Below the pieces are notes generated by a model. That model was not told the origin of the DNA and did no database searches. It saw only the letters and a list, made by a program, of their open reading frames with translations. From SUG2458 sp963651465 (GTDB taxonomy: Bacteria > Bacillota_I > Bacilli_A > RFN20 > CAG-826): a stretch of 64,000 nt of DNA. Position 1 is the first letter of the stretch. Each line of letters starts with the position of its first letter. This document shows, piece after piece, positions 45,240 through 54,514 of the stretch. Where the stretch lies: NCBI GenBank assembly GCA_963651465.1, contig CAVJPS010000012.1, positions 62,001-126,000 on the forward strand, given 5' to 3'. The position numbers were made by a program, and so were the translations under genes.

Positions 45240-45896
45240 ATGAAAAATTATTTTTTAGACGAGATAACAGAACAAATTAGTTTACCAATGGCTCTTGTAG
45301 ATTATATTCCGGTAATACTATTTGTTTGCACATGTGTTATCTTACTTCTTCATTTCTTTAGAAAAATGAAGCTATGGAACTACATCATAATGGTTGTAGG
45401 ATGTGCAGGCGTTTCCATTGCTGGTTTAGGAAAAGCAATTTGGAAAACTTTATGTGTATTTGGCATTAATATTAAATGGATTAATGATTCATTCTTCCCA
45501 GTTCAATCTATGTCATTTTTAATCTTAGCTATAGCATTATTGATTTATGGTGCTATGATTTCAAAAGATAAAAAGAATAATATTGAAACAACATATGCTA
45601 TGGCACCATTAACACTTGTATCAATTTTATTACAAGTTGTAGGTTTCGCATTACTTGTTGTTGCATTAATTGTTATTACAGTTAAAAGTTGTGAAAAGAA
45701 GGTATTACCTATTGTTTTATTCGCTTTATCCTTCGTCTTTATGATGGGTATGGGTTACTTAGGTGTTAAATTTGATGATTCTTCTTCAATGCACTGGATT
45801 GCACAAGTTACTAATATTATTGGTCAAACATCATTATTCACTGGTACTTTATTAATTTATGTTGACGCAAAGAAACATAACAAATTACCTCAATAA
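45240..45896 (+). CDS. Hypothetical membrane protein
   Basis: A 218-residue integral membrane protein with six hydrophobic segments and short charged loops. No recognisable motif. AGGGTG precedes the ATG. It stands alone, with a terminator about 115 bases after its stop. The function is not known to me. Confidence 0.65.
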   Translation: MKNYFLDEITEQISLPMALVDYIPVILFVCTCVILLLHFFRKMKLWNYIIMVVGCAGVSIAGLGKAIWKTLCVFGINIKWINDSFFPVQSMSFLILAIALLIYGAMISKDKKNNIETTYAMAPLTLVSILLQVVGFALLVVALIVITVKSCEKKVLPIVLFALSFVFMMGMGYLGVKFDDSSSMHWIAQVTNIIGQTSLFTGTLLIYVDAKKHNKLPQ

Positions 45897-46350
45897 TTGA
45901 TAAAATGAGTATTTCTTAGTGAACGAATTTTTAAAACTAAGATATTATAAAAATGAAGTAAAACCAAAAAGTTGAAATGAGGTTTTAAGATTTATTAAAT
46001 CATAAACTATTAAAGGATTATTGTCTACATTGTGTATGTGATAATCCTTTTTAATTTTACTGTAATTCTATCCTTATTATAATATTCTATATATTTCTCC
46101 ATTGCTTTCTTTAACTCTTCTAAAGATTAAACTCATATTTATGATTATAAAAAATTAAAGTGAACCATAAAGTCTGACTAAGAGACTTGAATAACTTAGA
46201 GGCTTATTTAAAAAATCAATTTAATTAACCTTTTGTAGTATATCATGACAAGCACGTGTTTTAATGCCTTTTTGTTAAATTTAATTTTAATTAAATAAAT
46301 CAATGTTAATTTTTAGATTATATGATAAAAAAAATTACGAAGAAAATATT
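45897..46350. other. Gap before the broken BRO gene
   Basis: About 450 bases holding a terminator at 46012-46055, a small AAGTCT/AGACTT stem at 46170-46188 and no gene. The stretch from 46060 to 46350 has no convincing ORF and could be decayed sequence linked to the BRO-family fragment next to it. Confidence 0.4.
46012..46055 (+). terminator. Terminator after the membrane protein gene
   Basis: AAAGGATTAT / ATAATCCTTT, with an inner ACAT/ATGT pair, and a T-run. Confidence 0.8.
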
Positions 46351-47015
46351 ATGTCAAATATAAAAGTCTTTGAAAATAAAAAAATTAGAACTAAGTGGAA
46401 TGAACAAGAAGAAGATTGGTATTTCTCGTTAGTGGATATTGTTGCTGTACTAGCTGATACAACAAATCCTACTGAATATCTTAAAAAAATGAGAAAAAGA
46501 GATGTAGAACTAGGAACTTACCTAGGGACAAATTGTCCCCTGGTAGAAATGGTTGGACTAAATGGTTTAAAACGTAAAGTTTTGGCTGGTAATACTAAAA
46601 TAGTATTGCGTCTTATTCAATCAATTCCAAGCAAAAAGGCTGAACCTTTTAAGATTTGGCTAGCTCAAGTCGGAAGCGAAAGATTAGATGAAATTGCAGA
46701 TCCACAAATTGCAATAGATAGGGCCATTGCTATATATAGAGAAAAGGGCTATTCAGAAGAATGGATAACTCAAAGAATGATGACTATTAAAATGCGTAAA
46801 GAACTTACTGCCGAATGGCAAAAAAGGGTATAACACAAGAAAAAGGCAATGCAATTTTAACCAATGAAATGACTAAGGCTTGGAGCGGATTATCTGTGCA
46901 AGAATATAAAAAGTTCAAAGGTTTGAAAAAGGAAAATTTGCGTGATAACATGACCAACATTGAACTTGTACTTAATATGCTTGCGGAAGTAACCACAACC
47001 GAATTATCCGTCTAG
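46351..47015 (+). pseudogene. BRO-family (phage antirepressor/DinD-like) gene with frameshift
   Basis: Two adjacent frames make one protein. The first (46351-46833) reads MSNIKVFENKKI, then WYFSLVDIVAVLADTTNPTEY, GLKRKVLAGNTKIVLRLIQS, AEPFKIWLAQVGSERLDEI and WITQRMMTIKMRKELTAEW. This is the BRO-N domain and its usual follow-on. The frame then breaks at an A6-GGG run (46820-46828) and the remainder continues in the -1 frame as GITQEKGNAILTNEMTKAWSG, then LKKENLRDNMTNIELVLNMLAE. Family members carry more residues after this point, so it is also short at the end. BRO-family genes are typical of phages and mobile elements. A sequencing error cannot be excluded. Confidence 0.82.
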
Positions 47016-47018
47016 TAC

Positions 47019-47060
47019 AAAAAAGAACCTAACTCAAAGTAGTTAGATTCTTTTTTCTTT
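47019..47060 (+). terminator. Terminator after the BRO-family fragment
   Basis: AAAAAAGAA-c-CTAACT pairs with AGTTAG-a-TTCTTTTTT around CAAAGT. Confidence 0.85.
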
Positions 47061-47156
47061 TGTTCTGCAATTATCTAATGTGTTATCCTATAGGACTTTT
47101 GTTTGTAATTTATTTAAAAAAGTGATATTATCTATCACGCTAAGGAGGTTTTTAGT

Positions 47157-48809
47157 ATGAAGTTCAATGAATTAAATATTGATGTTAATATTATAAAAGC
47201 AATTGAAGAAATTGGTTATACTGAACTTACTCCAATTCAAGAAAAAACTATTCCGTTAATTTTAGAAGGAAAAGATGTTTTAGCAGAAGCACCTACGGGA
47301 ACAGGTAAAACATGTGCTTTCGCATTACCGTTAATTGATAAAATAAATACTTCTCTAGATAAAGTTCAAGCATTAGTATTAGTTCCTACCCGTGAACTTG
47401 CTATTCAAGTAACTAAAGAAATTAGAGATTATTATAAATATAAAGAAGGTTGTTCTTCATTACCAATTTATGGTGGTCAAATGATTAGCCGTCAAATTAT
47501 GTTATTAAAGAAACATCCGAATATTATTGTTTCAACACCAGGACGTTTATTAGATCATCTTGAAAGAAAAACTATTAAATTACAACATCTTAAGTATTTA
47601 GTATTAGATGAATGTGATGAAATGCTTGATATGGGATTTAAACCTGATATTGAAAAAGTATTAAGTTATTGTAAAACCGAACATCAAACTTTATTATTTA
47701 GTGCAACTATTAGTGAAGAAATCAAAAAGATTTCTAAAGAATTTCAAAGTGACGAAAAAGTATTTGTTAAAACAGAACGAGAGAATAAATTTAATGATTA
47801 CATTAAACAATATTTTCTAAGAGTTGCTGAAAATGAAAAAAAGCGTAATTTAGTTAATATCTTAAATGGTAGTGAATTTAATCAATGTTTTGTCTTCGTT
47901 AGAACTAAAACTAAAGTCGACCATTTAACAAATATATTACGTTTAATGAATTATAGCGTTACATCTATTCACGGTGATATGAATCAACATCAACGTGATG
48001 AAGCAATGAAGTCATTTAGAAATAAAGAAAAGAAGATTTTAATTGCAACTGATATGGCAGCCCGTGGGCTTGATATTCCTGCGGTTGATATGGTTATTAA
48101 TTACGATATACCAGATGAACATGAATATTATTTGCATCGTATTGGTCGAACAGGCCGTGCTAATGGATATGGTATAGCAATTACATTTTTTATGAAAAAT
48201 CAAATGGTTCTAAAATCGAAATTTGAATCTATGACTCAAGATAAAATTGAAGAATTTAAATTATTTACTAAGAAGGAGGAAACAAGAACTATGGCAGAAA
48301 AAGCATTACAAGAAATTAAAAATGAAGTAGTAAACGGAAATGCTGATGAATATGAAGCAATTGTTAAAGAATATCTTCAAGATATTAATAGTGAAGGCAA
48401 TAATATCTCACCTGTAAAACTTGCTGCAGTATTATTAAAACAATATATTAAAAAACCTTCTTTAGAAATAATAGCAGGTAATGAGAAAAATAAAATAAGA
48501 GAAGAAAATAACGCTAAAGCAACTAAAGAAAATAGCAATAACGAAAATACAATTCGTTTCTTTGTTAATATTGGTTTACAAGATGGTATTAAAGAAAAAA
48601 GCTTAAAAGATTTAGTTATTCAAAAATGCAATATTCCTAATTCAAAGATTGTTGATGTTTATTGTAAAAAGTCATTTTCATTTGTTGAAGTTAATAAAGA
48701 ATGTAAGAAAGACCTTATGCAAAACTTAATCGGTTCTTCTTATAATGGTCGTAAAATAAACGTTGAAGTTAGTGAAGGCAAAAAGAATTGTAAATCAAAA
48801 CATAAATAA
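47157..48809 (+). CDS. DEAD-box RNA helicase, DbpA/CsdA-like
   Basis: A 550-residue RNA helicase. Q motif LTPIQEKTI, Walker A PTGTGKT, PTRELA, TPGR, motif II as DECD instead of DEAD (about residue 151), SAT, HGDMNQHQRDEAM, ARGLDIP and HRIGRTGR are visible. A linker rich in Glu and Lys (about 375-460) leads to a C-terminal 75-residue RNA-binding domain like the DbpA RRM (NTIRFFVNIGLQDGI, then SFSFVEV), and a basic end. It probably acts in ribosome assembly or cold adaptation. CTAAGGAGG precedes the ATG. Confidence 0.88.
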   Translation: MKFNELNIDVNIIKAIEEIGYTELTPIQEKTIPLILEGKDVLAEAPTGTGKTCAFALPLIDKINTSLDKVQALVLVPTRELAIQVTKEIRDYYKYKEGCSSLPIYGGQMISRQIMLLKKHPNIIVSTPGRLLDHLERKTIKLQHLKYLVLDECDEMLDMGFKPDIEKVLSYCKTEHQTLLFSATISEEIKKISKEFQSDEKVFVKTERENKFNDYIKQYFLRVAENEKKRNLVNILNGSEFNQCFVFVRTKTKVDHLTNILRLMNYSVTSIHGDMNQHQRDEAMKSFRNKEKKILIATDMAARGLDIPAVDMVINYDIPDEHEYYLHRIGRTGRANGYGIAITFFMKNQMVLKSKFESMTQDKIEEFKLFTKKEETRTMAEKALQEIKNEVVNGNADEYEAIVKEYLQDINSEGNNISPVKLAAVLLKQYIKKPSLEIIAGNEKNKIREENNAKATKENSNNENTIRFFVNIGLQDGIKEKSLKDLVIQKCNIPNSKIVDVYCKKSFSFVEVNKECKKDLMQNLIGSSYNGRKINVEVSEGKKNCKSKHK

Positions 48810-48815
48810 AACTTT

Positions 48816-48846
48816 AAAAGAATAGAACTTTAATCTATTCTTTTTT
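48816..48846 (+). terminator. Terminator of the RNA helicase gene
   Basis: Eleven-base stem AAAAGAATAGA / TCTATTCTTTT, seven-base loop, T-run. Confidence 0.9.
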
Positions 48847-48911
48847 AATAATTTATTATTTGTTAATGACATATATAATATAGTAAAATATGAGGGCAAG
48901 GAGATGATTTT

Positions 48912-50063
48912 ATGAAATACGTTATAGTAGGTTCTGGCGCAACAGGATTATTACTTTCAATTCTTCTTAAAAGAAATAATGTTTCTTGTGAAGTTATTGT
49001 CCTTGATAAAAATAAAAAAGTAGCTAAAAAGTTATACGCTACTGGAAATGGTAAATGTAATCTAGGTAATACCTTAATAAATGATTATGTTTATAATGAT
49101 AAGATTGCTTTATCTTACCTTAATAATTTTCCATTAGGAGAACAACGTAAATTATTAAATGAATTAGGTTTATTAACTAAAATGAATAATAATTTATGTT
49201 ATCCATTTAGTGAAAGTGCTCGTATGTTTGTAGATTCTTTAATTGCAAAAGCAACTTCCTTAGGTGTTAAATTTTTAGTTGAAAAAGAAGTAACAGATTA
49301 TGATTTAACGAAAGTATTTCTATCTAATGGTGAAACTATTACTTACGATAAATTATTTATAACTGTTGGAGGACATTCTTCTCCAATATATGGTACTGAT
49401 GGTAATTTTAATAAAGTTTTATTAAACCATAATTATAAAATTAGTAATGTTTATCCAGGCCTTTGTCCATTAAGAACAGTTGAAAAAACTAAAGAAGTTA
49501 ATGGTCAAAGAATAAAAGCTAATGTAACTTTATTAAAAAATGATAAAGAAATATATAGTGATAAAGGTGAAGTATTATTTAAAAATGATGGATTAAGTGG
49601 AATTGTAATTATGAATGTTTCTTCAATGATTGCTCGTACATTTAATTCTAATAATAAATATAAAATTATTCTTGATGTTATTCCTAATTTAAATAAAGAT
49701 GATTTGATTTTAAATATAGAAAATAATCGTAAAAACAATAATATACTTGATGGTTTATTCACCGTAGAACTTTCTAATTTTATTAGTAAATTACTAGGAG
49801 TAAATAATAAATCTAGTAACGATGAGATTATAAATAAATTAAAATCATTAACTTTTAATTTTAAAGAATTATATGATTTTAAAGATTCTCAAGTTACTGT
49901 TGGAGGATTGCTTTTAGAAAATATTAATGTTAGTACATTAGAATCTAAGATTGAATCAAATATTTATTTTGGTGGCGAAATATTAAATTTAGATGGTTTA
50001 TGTGGTGGCTATAACTTAATGTTATGTTTTGCAATTGCATATACATTATCTAAGAATTGTTGA
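48912..50063 (+). CDS. HI0933/YhiN-family flavoprotein
   Basis: A 383-residue FAD-dependent protein of the HI0933 (BaiN/YhiN) family. The N-terminal YVIVGSGATGLLLSILL is the FAD-binding GxGxxG and KKLYATGNGKCNLGN is the family signature. The C-terminal FGGEILNLDGLCGGYNLM (about 360) closes the FAD site. The physiological substrate is not established; relatives reduce bile-acid or steroid-like substrates in some gut bacteria, but that cannot be inferred here. It is followed by the serine dehydratase gene after 11 bases; the pair is an operon. Confidence 0.85.
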   Translation: MKYVIVGSGATGLLLSILLKRNNVSCEVIVLDKNKKVAKKLYATGNGKCNLGNTLINDYVYNDKIALSYLNNFPLGEQRKLLNELGLLTKMNNNLCYPFSESARMFVDSLIAKATSLGVKFLVEKEVTDYDLTKVFLSNGETITYDKLFITVGGHSSPIYGTDGNFNKVLLNHNYKISNVYPGLCPLRTVEKTKEVNGQRIKANVTLLKNDKEIYSDKGEVLFKNDGLSGIVIMNVSSMIARTFNSNNKYKIILDVIPNLNKDDLILNIENNRKNNNILDGLFTVELSNFISKLLGVNNKSSNDEIINKLKSLTFNFKELYDFKDSQVTVGGLLLENINVSTLESKIESNIYFGGEILNLDGLCGGYNLMLCFAIAYTLSKNC

Positions 50064-50074
50064 GGTATAAATCA

Positions 50075-51280
50075 ATGTTATCGATTAAAAGTTTATATAA
50101 AATAGGACCAGGGCCTTCTAGTTCTCACACTATGGGACCTGCAAGTGCTGTCCGCTATTGCTTAGATAAATATAAAAATATTACCAATATAGAGTTGACT
50201 TTATATTGTTCTTTAGCTTTAACCGGAAAAGGACACTTAACTGATTATATTGCTGATAAAGAAATGAAAGATATTCCTCACCAAATTATTTTTGATGTTA
50301 AGACTAAAACTAAACATCCAAATACAATGAAGTTTGTTATTACTACAACAGAAGGTATATTTGAGGAAACTATTATTTCTGTTGGCGGTGGACTTATAAA
50401 AGTAGAGGGTTCTAATTATGATAAACTTTATGACGACAAATATGAACTAAGTACTTTTAATAAAATAAAAGATTATTGCTTAAATAATAATTTAACTTTA
50501 ATTGATTTTATTCATAAATACGATGACGATGATATTAATTCATACTTAGAAATGATTTATTCTAAAATGGTTAATCTTGTCGATAATGGTCTTACTAAAG
50601 AAGGTTTATTACCTGGTAAGCTAAAAGTTGAACGTAAAGCTAAAAAAATTTTAAATTCTATTCCTAGTTATGAAACTGAAAGTTTAAAGGAACGTCGTTT
50701 AATTATGGCTTATGCTTTTGCTGCAAGTGAAGAGAATGCAGCTGGAGAAGAAATTGTTACTGCTCCTACTTGTGGTTCATGTGGAGTATTACCGTCTTTA
50801 GTTAAATATTATAGTGCAACTTATCCACATCAAAAAATGATTGATGGACTTGCAGTTGCAGGATTAATTGGATTATTAGTAAAAACAAATGCTTCGATAT
50901 CAGGTGCTGAATGTGGCTGCCAAGCAGAAATTGGTACGGCTTCTTCTATGGGTGCAGCTTTAATAACTTTTTTAAACGATGGTTCAATTGAACAAATTGG
51001 TCGTGCTAGTGAAATCGCAATGGAACATTCTTTGGGTTTAACATGTGATCCAGTTGGAGGATATGTTCAAATTCCTTGTATTGAACGTAACGCAATTTAT
51101 GCTCTTAGATCGATTGAAAGTGCAACTTTAGCAATGATGATTGAACCAACAAATAACAAAATATCATTTGATGAAGTTGTAAAGACAATGTATAAGACAG
51201 GTTTAGATTTACAAAAAGCATATCGAGAAACGGCTAAGGGTGGTCTAGCTAAGATGTACCGTAAAACACATCTAAAATAA
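50075..51280 (+). CDS. sdaA: L-serine dehydratase, iron-sulfur type, single chain
   Basis: A 401-residue enzyme that deaminates L-serine to pyruvate and ammonia with a 4Fe-4S cluster. The beta domain begins LYKIGPGPSSSHTMGPASA; the alpha domain has APTCGSCGVLPSL, SGAECGCQAEIGTA and GLTCDPVGGYVQIPC with the cluster cysteines. Both domains are in one chain, unlike the Bacillus SdaAA/SdaAB pair. Start at ATG 50075 behind TGAGGT; the frame extends six codons upstream. It would feed serine into fermentation. Confidence 0.92.
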   Translation: MLSIKSLYKIGPGPSSSHTMGPASAVRYCLDKYKNITNIELTLYCSLALTGKGHLTDYIADKEMKDIPHQIIFDVKTKTKHPNTMKFVITTTEGIFEETIISVGGGLIKVEGSNYDKLYDDKYELSTFNKIKDYCLNNNLTLIDFIHKYDDDDINSYLEMIYSKMVNLVDNGLTKEGLLPGKLKVERKAKKILNSIPSYETESLKERRLIMAYAFAASEENAAGEEIVTAPTCGSCGVLPSLVKYYSATYPHQKMIDGLAVAGLIGLLVKTNASISGAECGCQAEIGTASSMGAALITFLNDGSIEQIGRASEIAMEHSLGLTCDPVGGYVQIPCIERNAIYALRSIESATLAMMIEPTNNKISFDEVVKTMYKTGLDLQKAYRETAKGGLAKMYRKTHLK

Positions 51281-51285
51281 AAAGC

Positions 51286-51316
51286 ATCCCACATTTTGAA
51301 ATGTGGGATTTTGTTT
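51286..51316. terminator. Bidirectional terminator after the serine dehydratase gene
   Basis: Eleven-base perfect stem ATCCCACATTT / AAATGTGGGAT followed by TTTGTTTT. It also closes the converging methyltransferase gene. Confidence 0.88.
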
Positions 51317-52038
51317 TACTTAGATTGTTGTTTTATTAATTCATATATTGCTATTCCAACAGCTGATGGTAAATTTAGTGAATCAATGTTTTTAGTGTGT
51401 TTAATAATAACACTATTATTAGTTAAATATTTAATATCTAATCCAGTAGCTTCATTGCCAAATACAAGTGTTACTGGTGATTTAGGAAATATAGTTTCTT
51501 GTAAAGTTTTAGATGCTTGTAACATAAATGAATATGGAATATTAGCATTGTATTTTTCTTTATATTCTTCATATGAATTAAAATATTCAATATTTACATT
51601 AAATATAGCACCCATTGAAGCACGGACTACTTTAGGATTAAAAATATCAACACCAGGTCTAATAATACCTATATTTTGAATACCAAAGCCAAGAGAAGAA
51701 CGAATAATTGTTCCTAAATTGCCCATATCACTTGGGTTATCTAATAATACATGATTTACATTTGCATTAAGTTCATTACTGTATTTTTTAAATACTCCTA
51801 TAATATAACAGTTTTCTTTAGGGGATAATTTATTAATAAGTTTATCGTTATTAACTATATTTATATTATTTTTACTACATATTGCTTTAATTTTATCTAA
51901 CACTTCTTTATTAGTAAAAGATGAATGAATTAATACCATTAAAACTTTTTGAGGTTTATGAGTTAATAATTCAATAGTAGGAAATGCTCCTAAAGCATAA
52001 GAATATTCATATTCTTTTTTATATGGTTTTAATTCCAT
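51316..52038 (-). CDS. TrmH/SpoU-family RNA 2'-O-methyltransferase
   Basis: A 240-residue SPOUT methyltransferase. The three motifs are clear: DNPSDMGNLGTIIRSSLGFG (motif 1, about residues 99-118), TLVFGNEATGLD (motif 2) and IDSLNLPSAVGIAIYEL (motif 3). The N-terminal 95 residues are the usual RNA-binding lobe. It should methylate a ribose in rRNA or tRNA with SAM; the exact nucleotide cannot be inferred. AAAGGATTG precedes the start. It lies downstream of yebC on the same strand, after yebC's terminator. Confidence 0.88.
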   Translation of the reverse strand: MELKPYKKEYEYSYALGAFPTIELLTHKPQKVLMVLIHSSFTNKEVLDKIKAICSKNNINIVNNDKLINKLSPKENCYIIGVFKKYSNELNANVNHVLLDNPSDMGNLGTIIRSSLGFGIQNIGIIRPGVDIFNPKVVRASMGAIFNVNIEYFNSYEEYKEKYNANIPYSFMLQASKTLQETIFPKSPVTLVFGNEATGLDIKYLTNNSVIIKHTKNIDSLNLPSAVGIAIYELIKQQSK

Positions 52039-52105
52039 TTATATCAATCCTTTCTAATATAAAGTAATTATAAACTAATTTAGATTAAACTTTAACAATA
52101 AAAGC

Positions 52106-52133
52106 AAAATGAAAAGGGTTCTATTGAACCCTT
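52106..52133 (-). terminator. Terminator of yebC
   Basis: Minus-strand AAGGGTTC / GAACCCTT with a four-base loop, followed by TTTTCATTTTG. Confidence 0.85.
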
Positions 52134-52139
52134 ATGCAA

Positions 52140-52850
52140 TTAAATATTTTCGACGTTGTGATAAACGTTTTGAACATCTTCAACTTCATCTAATGTATCA
52201 AGAAGTTGGTGCATTCTTTCAAGATGTTCATCATCTAATGTAATCCATTCATTTGGAATAGGTGCTTTTTCACATTTTTCAAATTCAGTAATTCCATTAT
52301 CGTTTAATACTTTCTTAGCATTTTCAAATGCTTCTGGAGTTACATAAACAATTGCGAATTCTTCATCTTTTTCAACTGAAGTAACATCAACATCTGACAT
52401 AATTAATAATTCTTCTAATTCAGCTGCTGATTGTTCTGTTTTGAAAATAAATTCACCTTTTAATTCAAAGTTAAATGAAACAGAACCTTCGTGTCCACCT
52501 TTTTTAAGAACTGCAGTTCTAACATTAACTAAAGCACGGTTTGTATTACTAGTTAATGTATCAACGATTAAGTAACAGTTGCCAGGTCCGAAGAATTCAT
52601 AACGACCTTCAATATAGTTTTCACCTGTGCCACCTTTTGCTTTTTCAATAGCTCTTTCAATGACATCTTTTGAAAGGTTTTGTCCTCTATATTTTTCGAT
52701 AACTGCTCTTAAAGCTAAGTTACTATTTGGATCTGGCTCACCAGATTTTGCAGCCATATAAATTTCTTTAGAAGCTCTCATACCAAGAGCTGATTTTTTA
52801 GCTGCAGTTGCTGCCATAGAAGCTGCTCTAACTTCGTGTGCTCTTCCCAT
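52140..52850 (-). CDS. yebC: YebC/PmpR family protein
   Basis: A 236-residue YebC (TACO1) family protein, recognised from GRAHEVRAASMAATAAKKSA at the start, then PDPNSNLALRAVIEKYRGQNL and RAIEKAKGG. The three-domain length is standard. The family was annotated as transcriptional regulators, but recent work assigns members a role in translation of polyproline stretches; both are literature claims not tested here. A good ribosome site (AAAAAGGAG) precedes the ATG. It is monocistronic. Confidence 0.94.
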   Translation of the reverse strand: MGRAHEVRAASMAATAAKKSALGMRASKEIYMAAKSGEPDPNSNLALRAVIEKYRGQNLSKDVIERAIEKAKGGTGENYIEGRYEFFGPGNCYLIVDTLTSNTNRALVNVRTAVLKKGGHEGSVSFNFELKGEFIFKTEQSAAELEELLIMSDVDVTSVEKDEEFAIVYVTPEAFENAKKVLNDNGITEFEKCEKAPIPNEWITLDDEHLERMHQLLDTLDEVEDVQNVYHNVENI

Positions 52851-52882
52851 AAATAAAATCTCCTTTTTTCAATTTTCGATTT

Positions 52883-52891
52883 ATTATAGCA
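52883..52891 (-). promoter_or_regulatory. Extended -10 promoter of yebC
   Basis: Minus-strand TGCTATAAT, an extended -10 (TGN plus TATAAT), without a strong -35, about 33 bases before the ATG. Confidence 0.5.
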
Positions 52892-53016
52892 CTTTTTAAT
52901 GTAGGCTGTTTAGTAGTTTTTTAGACTTTTCCACAAAAAAAGTAAAAAAATTAATAATTTTTTAAAGTTATTATTAAAAAATGATATATTTTAATTATCT
53001 ATTGAGGTGGTATGTT

Positions 53017-53904
53017 ATGTATAACAAGGGACTTATTATAACAAATGGGTTCGTTTTGTGGTCAGGAACCAAGCATATGGTTTTAAGATTAATTGAAGAA
53101 TTTAAGAAATTAAATATTGAAATCGACCATAAAATGAATAATGAAATTTTTACTTTTATTGATAGTGACGGGAATATTAAAACTAGTGATTTACCATATG
53201 ATTTTATTATTTTCTTGGACAAAGATTTATATGTTTCTACTTTACTTGAAAAAAGTGGATATCGTTTATTTAATAAAGCCGAACCTATTAGATTTTGTGA
53301 TGATAAGATGTTAACTCATATGCTACTTGCAAACAATAATATAAAAATGCCAAAAACAATTTCTTGTCCACTTCAATATGCTCCAGGTGATAAAAAAGAA
53401 TTTTTAGATTGCTTATGTAATACACTTACATTTCCTTTTGTAGTAAAAGAAATATATGGATCTTCTGGCAAACAAGTTCATTTAGTTTATACACGAACTC
53501 AATTAAATGAATTAGAGAAAACATTAGGTTATAAGCCTCATATTTACCAAGAATATATTAAAGAGTCTAGTGGTACAGATTATAGAATTATTGTTATCGG
53601 TCATAAAGTTGTTGCTCATATGCGTAGACAAAGTACCGACGATAATGAATTTAGAAGTAATATTGAAACTGGTGGAATAGGAATAATTGATGAATTAGAT
53701 CCAAAATTTGCGAAAGTAGCAATTAAAGTTTCTGAACTTTTAGATTTAGATTATTGTGGTGTTGATTTACTTATTGGTAATGATAATGAACCAATTTTAT
53801 GTGAAGTTAATTCTAATGCATTTATATCTGGAATAGAAAAATATAGTGGTTTAAATGTTGCTAAAGAATATGCTTTATACATCCAAAAAAATATATATAA
53901 ATAA
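53017..53904 (+). CDS. ATP-grasp ligase (RimK-like), copy 1
   Basis: A 295-residue ATP-grasp enzyme of the RimK/LysX/carbamate-ligase-like type, which joins a carboxylate to an amine or thiol with ATP. The nucleotide-binding loop KEIYGSSGKQV (about residues 144-154), the TDYRIIV strand with Arg190, and the metal-binding GVDLL (Asp250) and CEVNSNA (Glu263, Asn265) are intact. The start at ATG 53017 is taken because GAGGTGG precedes it and its first residues match the paralogue; an upstream in-frame ATG lacks this. No substrate can be assigned. A Fur-family gene follows, then the paralogue. Confidence 0.8.
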   Translation: MYNKGLIITNGFVLWSGTKHMVLRLIEEFKKLNIEIDHKMNNEIFTFIDSDGNIKTSDLPYDFIIFLDKDLYVSTLLEKSGYRLFNKAEPIRFCDDKMLTHMLLANNNIKMPKTISCPLQYAPGDKKEFLDCLCNTLTFPFVVKEIYGSSGKQVHLVYTRTQLNELEKTLGYKPHIYQEYIKESSGTDYRIIVIGHKVVAHMRRQSTDDNEFRSNIETGGIGIIDELDPKFAKVAIKVSELLDLDYCGVDLLIGNDNEPILCEVNSNAFISGIEKYSGLNVAKEYALYIQKNIYK

Positions 53905-54010
53905 AAAGAAATATGTTTTTAATTTATATTTAACAAAATATATTTTGAAAATTTATTGATTTTATAGTAAAAATAGTTTAAATTAGTTTTATGCTAGTAG
54001 AAGGGAATAT

Positions 54011-54397
54011 ATGATACAAAGAAACACACCTCAACGCGTCCTTATACTAGATGCGTTTGAAAAATTAAAACACGCCGAATTGGCAGATATTATTAATTAC
54101 TTAAGAGAAAACAATGCCAAAGTCTCGCTTGCAACTATTTATCGTAATATTGATGCATTATTATCTAGTGGTCTAATAAAATCATTTTCTGTTAATGGGA
54201 AAATTTACTACGAAAAAGTTAGTAAAAAGAAACATGCATATTTTTATTGTAGAAAATGTCAAAAAATCACTAATATTGATTTAAATGATAACTTTGCTTT
54301 TATGAAATATACACCAAGCAAAGTTGAAAATAATATGGTATATAATTACGATTTAATACTTCAAGGAGTATGTCATAAATGTTTAAAGAAAGATTAA
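54011..54397 (+). CDS. Fur-family metal-dependent regulator
   Basis: A 128-residue Fur-superfamily repressor with the N-terminal winged helix (HAELADIINYLRE, then VSLATIYRNIDALLSSGLI) and two CxxC pairs for structural zinc: CRKC (about residues 86-89) and CHKC (122-125). The regulatory metal ligands cannot be assigned from the short linker, so it could be Fur-, Zur- or PerR-like. It is shorter than Fur (about 148). It sits between the two ATP-grasp genes and may control them. GAAGGGAA precedes the ATG, and a terminator follows. Confidence 0.82.
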   Translation: MIQRNTPQRVLILDAFEKLKHAELADIINYLRENNAKVSLATIYRNIDALLSSGLIKSFSVNGKIYYEKVSKKKHAYFYCRKCQKITNIDLNDNFAFMKYTPSKVENNMVYNYDLILQGVCHKCLKKD

Positions 54398-54418
54398 TAA
54401 TAACTAGTATAATTAAAC

Positions 54419-54441
54419 GCTAGCAAAAGCTAGCTTTTTTT
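54419..54441 (+). terminator. Terminator of the Fur-family gene
   Basis: Six-base stem GCTAGC / GCTAGC with an AAAA loop and seven T. Confidence 0.9.
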
Positions 54442-54514
54442 GTTTAAATATAATACATAGGTAAATTTTAATTTTATGCTTAATATGTTAAAATAAAAAC
54501 AAGGAGGTATGCAT

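Noticed and set aside
46060..46300. Insertion sequence ends or an attachment site beside the BRO fragment
   Set aside because: No terminal inverted repeats, direct repeats or tRNA were found flanking 46060-47060.
46820..46833. Claiming programmed -1 frameshifting as fact in the BRO-family gene
   Set aside because: The 0-frame codons CAA-AAA-AGG do not make the classical A-AAA-AAG slippery heptamer, no stimulator was seen, and decay or a read error is simpler. Kept only as a question.
51296..51679. 127-codon plus-strand frame opposite the SpoU gene
   Set aside because: It overlaps a gene with three intact SPOUT motifs on the other strand and begins inside a terminator.
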